Below, piece after piece: positions 63,924-64,000 of a stretch of DNA of 64,000 nucleotides. The first letter of the stretch is position 1, and the number at the start of each line of letters is the position of its first letter. The position numbers and the translations under genes were made by a program. The DNA is taken from assembly GCA_019359595.1 (NCBI GenBank), contig JAHHGZ010000007.1:62001-126000 (forward strand), given 5' to 3'. Source of the DNA: Cyanomargarita calcarea GSE-NOS-MK-12-04C. GTDB taxonomy: Bacteria; Cyanobacteriota; Cyanobacteriia; Cyanobacteriales; Nostocaceae. The notes below the pieces were generated by a model, which was not told where the DNA came from, did no database searches, and saw only the letters and a list, made by a program, of their open reading frames with translations.

Positions 63924-64000
63924 TCATAGTAATTTCGGTTCTCTAGGCTATTAATTAATCAGAAAAACTTATCAATCTGCTTCAGATATAAGACTGAAAT

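Overview
The window is chromosomal DNA of a filamentous, very probably heterocyst-forming cyanobacterium (Nostocales). Evidence: many HIP1 octamers (GCGATCGC), a kaiABC clock cluster with the short 100-residue KaiA, a plastid-type gene (ycf20), a 31-residue petL, a four-gene NrtABCD nitrate transporter, XisH/XisI proteins, heptanucleotide tandem repeats between genes, and a 117-bp tandem array that looks like the heterocyst small RNA NsiR1.

Layout. 0-12 kb: MscS channel; an RppA/RppB-like two-component pair split by an oppositely oriented membrane-anchored protein gene; an OB-fold exported protein with a pentapeptide-repeat remnant behind it; a soluble aldose dehydrogenase-like lipoprotein coupled to a YegS-type lipid kinase; a CPA1 Na+/H+ antiporter; a lipoprotein-type superoxide dismutase followed by a frameshifted small membrane protein gene; a holin-like protein and a DUF389 protein. 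12.2-15.8 kb is an accessory island of mobile and defence-type debris: fragments of an ATP-binding AlbA/Schlafen-like regulator, XisI/XisH, the last codons of a type I restriction specificity subunit, and an intact two-gene operon of a SocA/Panacea-type antitoxin and a MazF/PemK-like toxin. It ends with TnsB-site-like repeats and a TGTACA terminus just downstream of a tRNA-Val gene, the arrangement expected of a Tn7-like/type V-K CAST element end.

16-29 kb: a frameshifted coiled-coil protein, an SDR enzyme, the photosystem II S4-domain protein, a large outer-membrane beta-barrel protein, a glycine-zipper membrane protein, an AMIN+TolC outer-membrane factor, then kaiC, kaiB and kaiA. Upstream of kaiA, on the other strand, is a large hybrid histidine kinase with three degenerate receiver-like domains. 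33-46 kb: Uma2 nuclease-like proteins, a GT39 mannosyl-type transferase, Ycf20, D-glycerate 3-kinase, a doubly broken antitoxin/PIN-toxin pair, SelO, SMI1/KNR4, GNAT, a pentapeptide-repeat protein, bioB, petL and aroB.

46.1-47.6 kb holds no protein gene but a long imperfect palindrome, six near-perfect 117-bp repeats plus decayed copies, each with a promoter-like box and an intrinsic terminator, and a TTCTTCC heptamer tract. 47.6-64 kb: ExoD, a second lipid kinase, DUF2459, a ParE toxin pseudogene, a truncated TnpB, the nrtABCD operon with an NtcA-type site upstream, a chlorite dismutase-family protein, two unrecognised small proteins, a PD-(D/E)XK-like protein, and a 968-residue fusion of a PlsY-like acyltransferase domain to a phosphotransferase of the PEP-synthase/rifampin-phosphotransferase type.

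The core genes look intact, while the toxin-antitoxin and transposase genes are mostly decaying. Several one-base frameshifts in A-runs could be true mutations or assembly errors.
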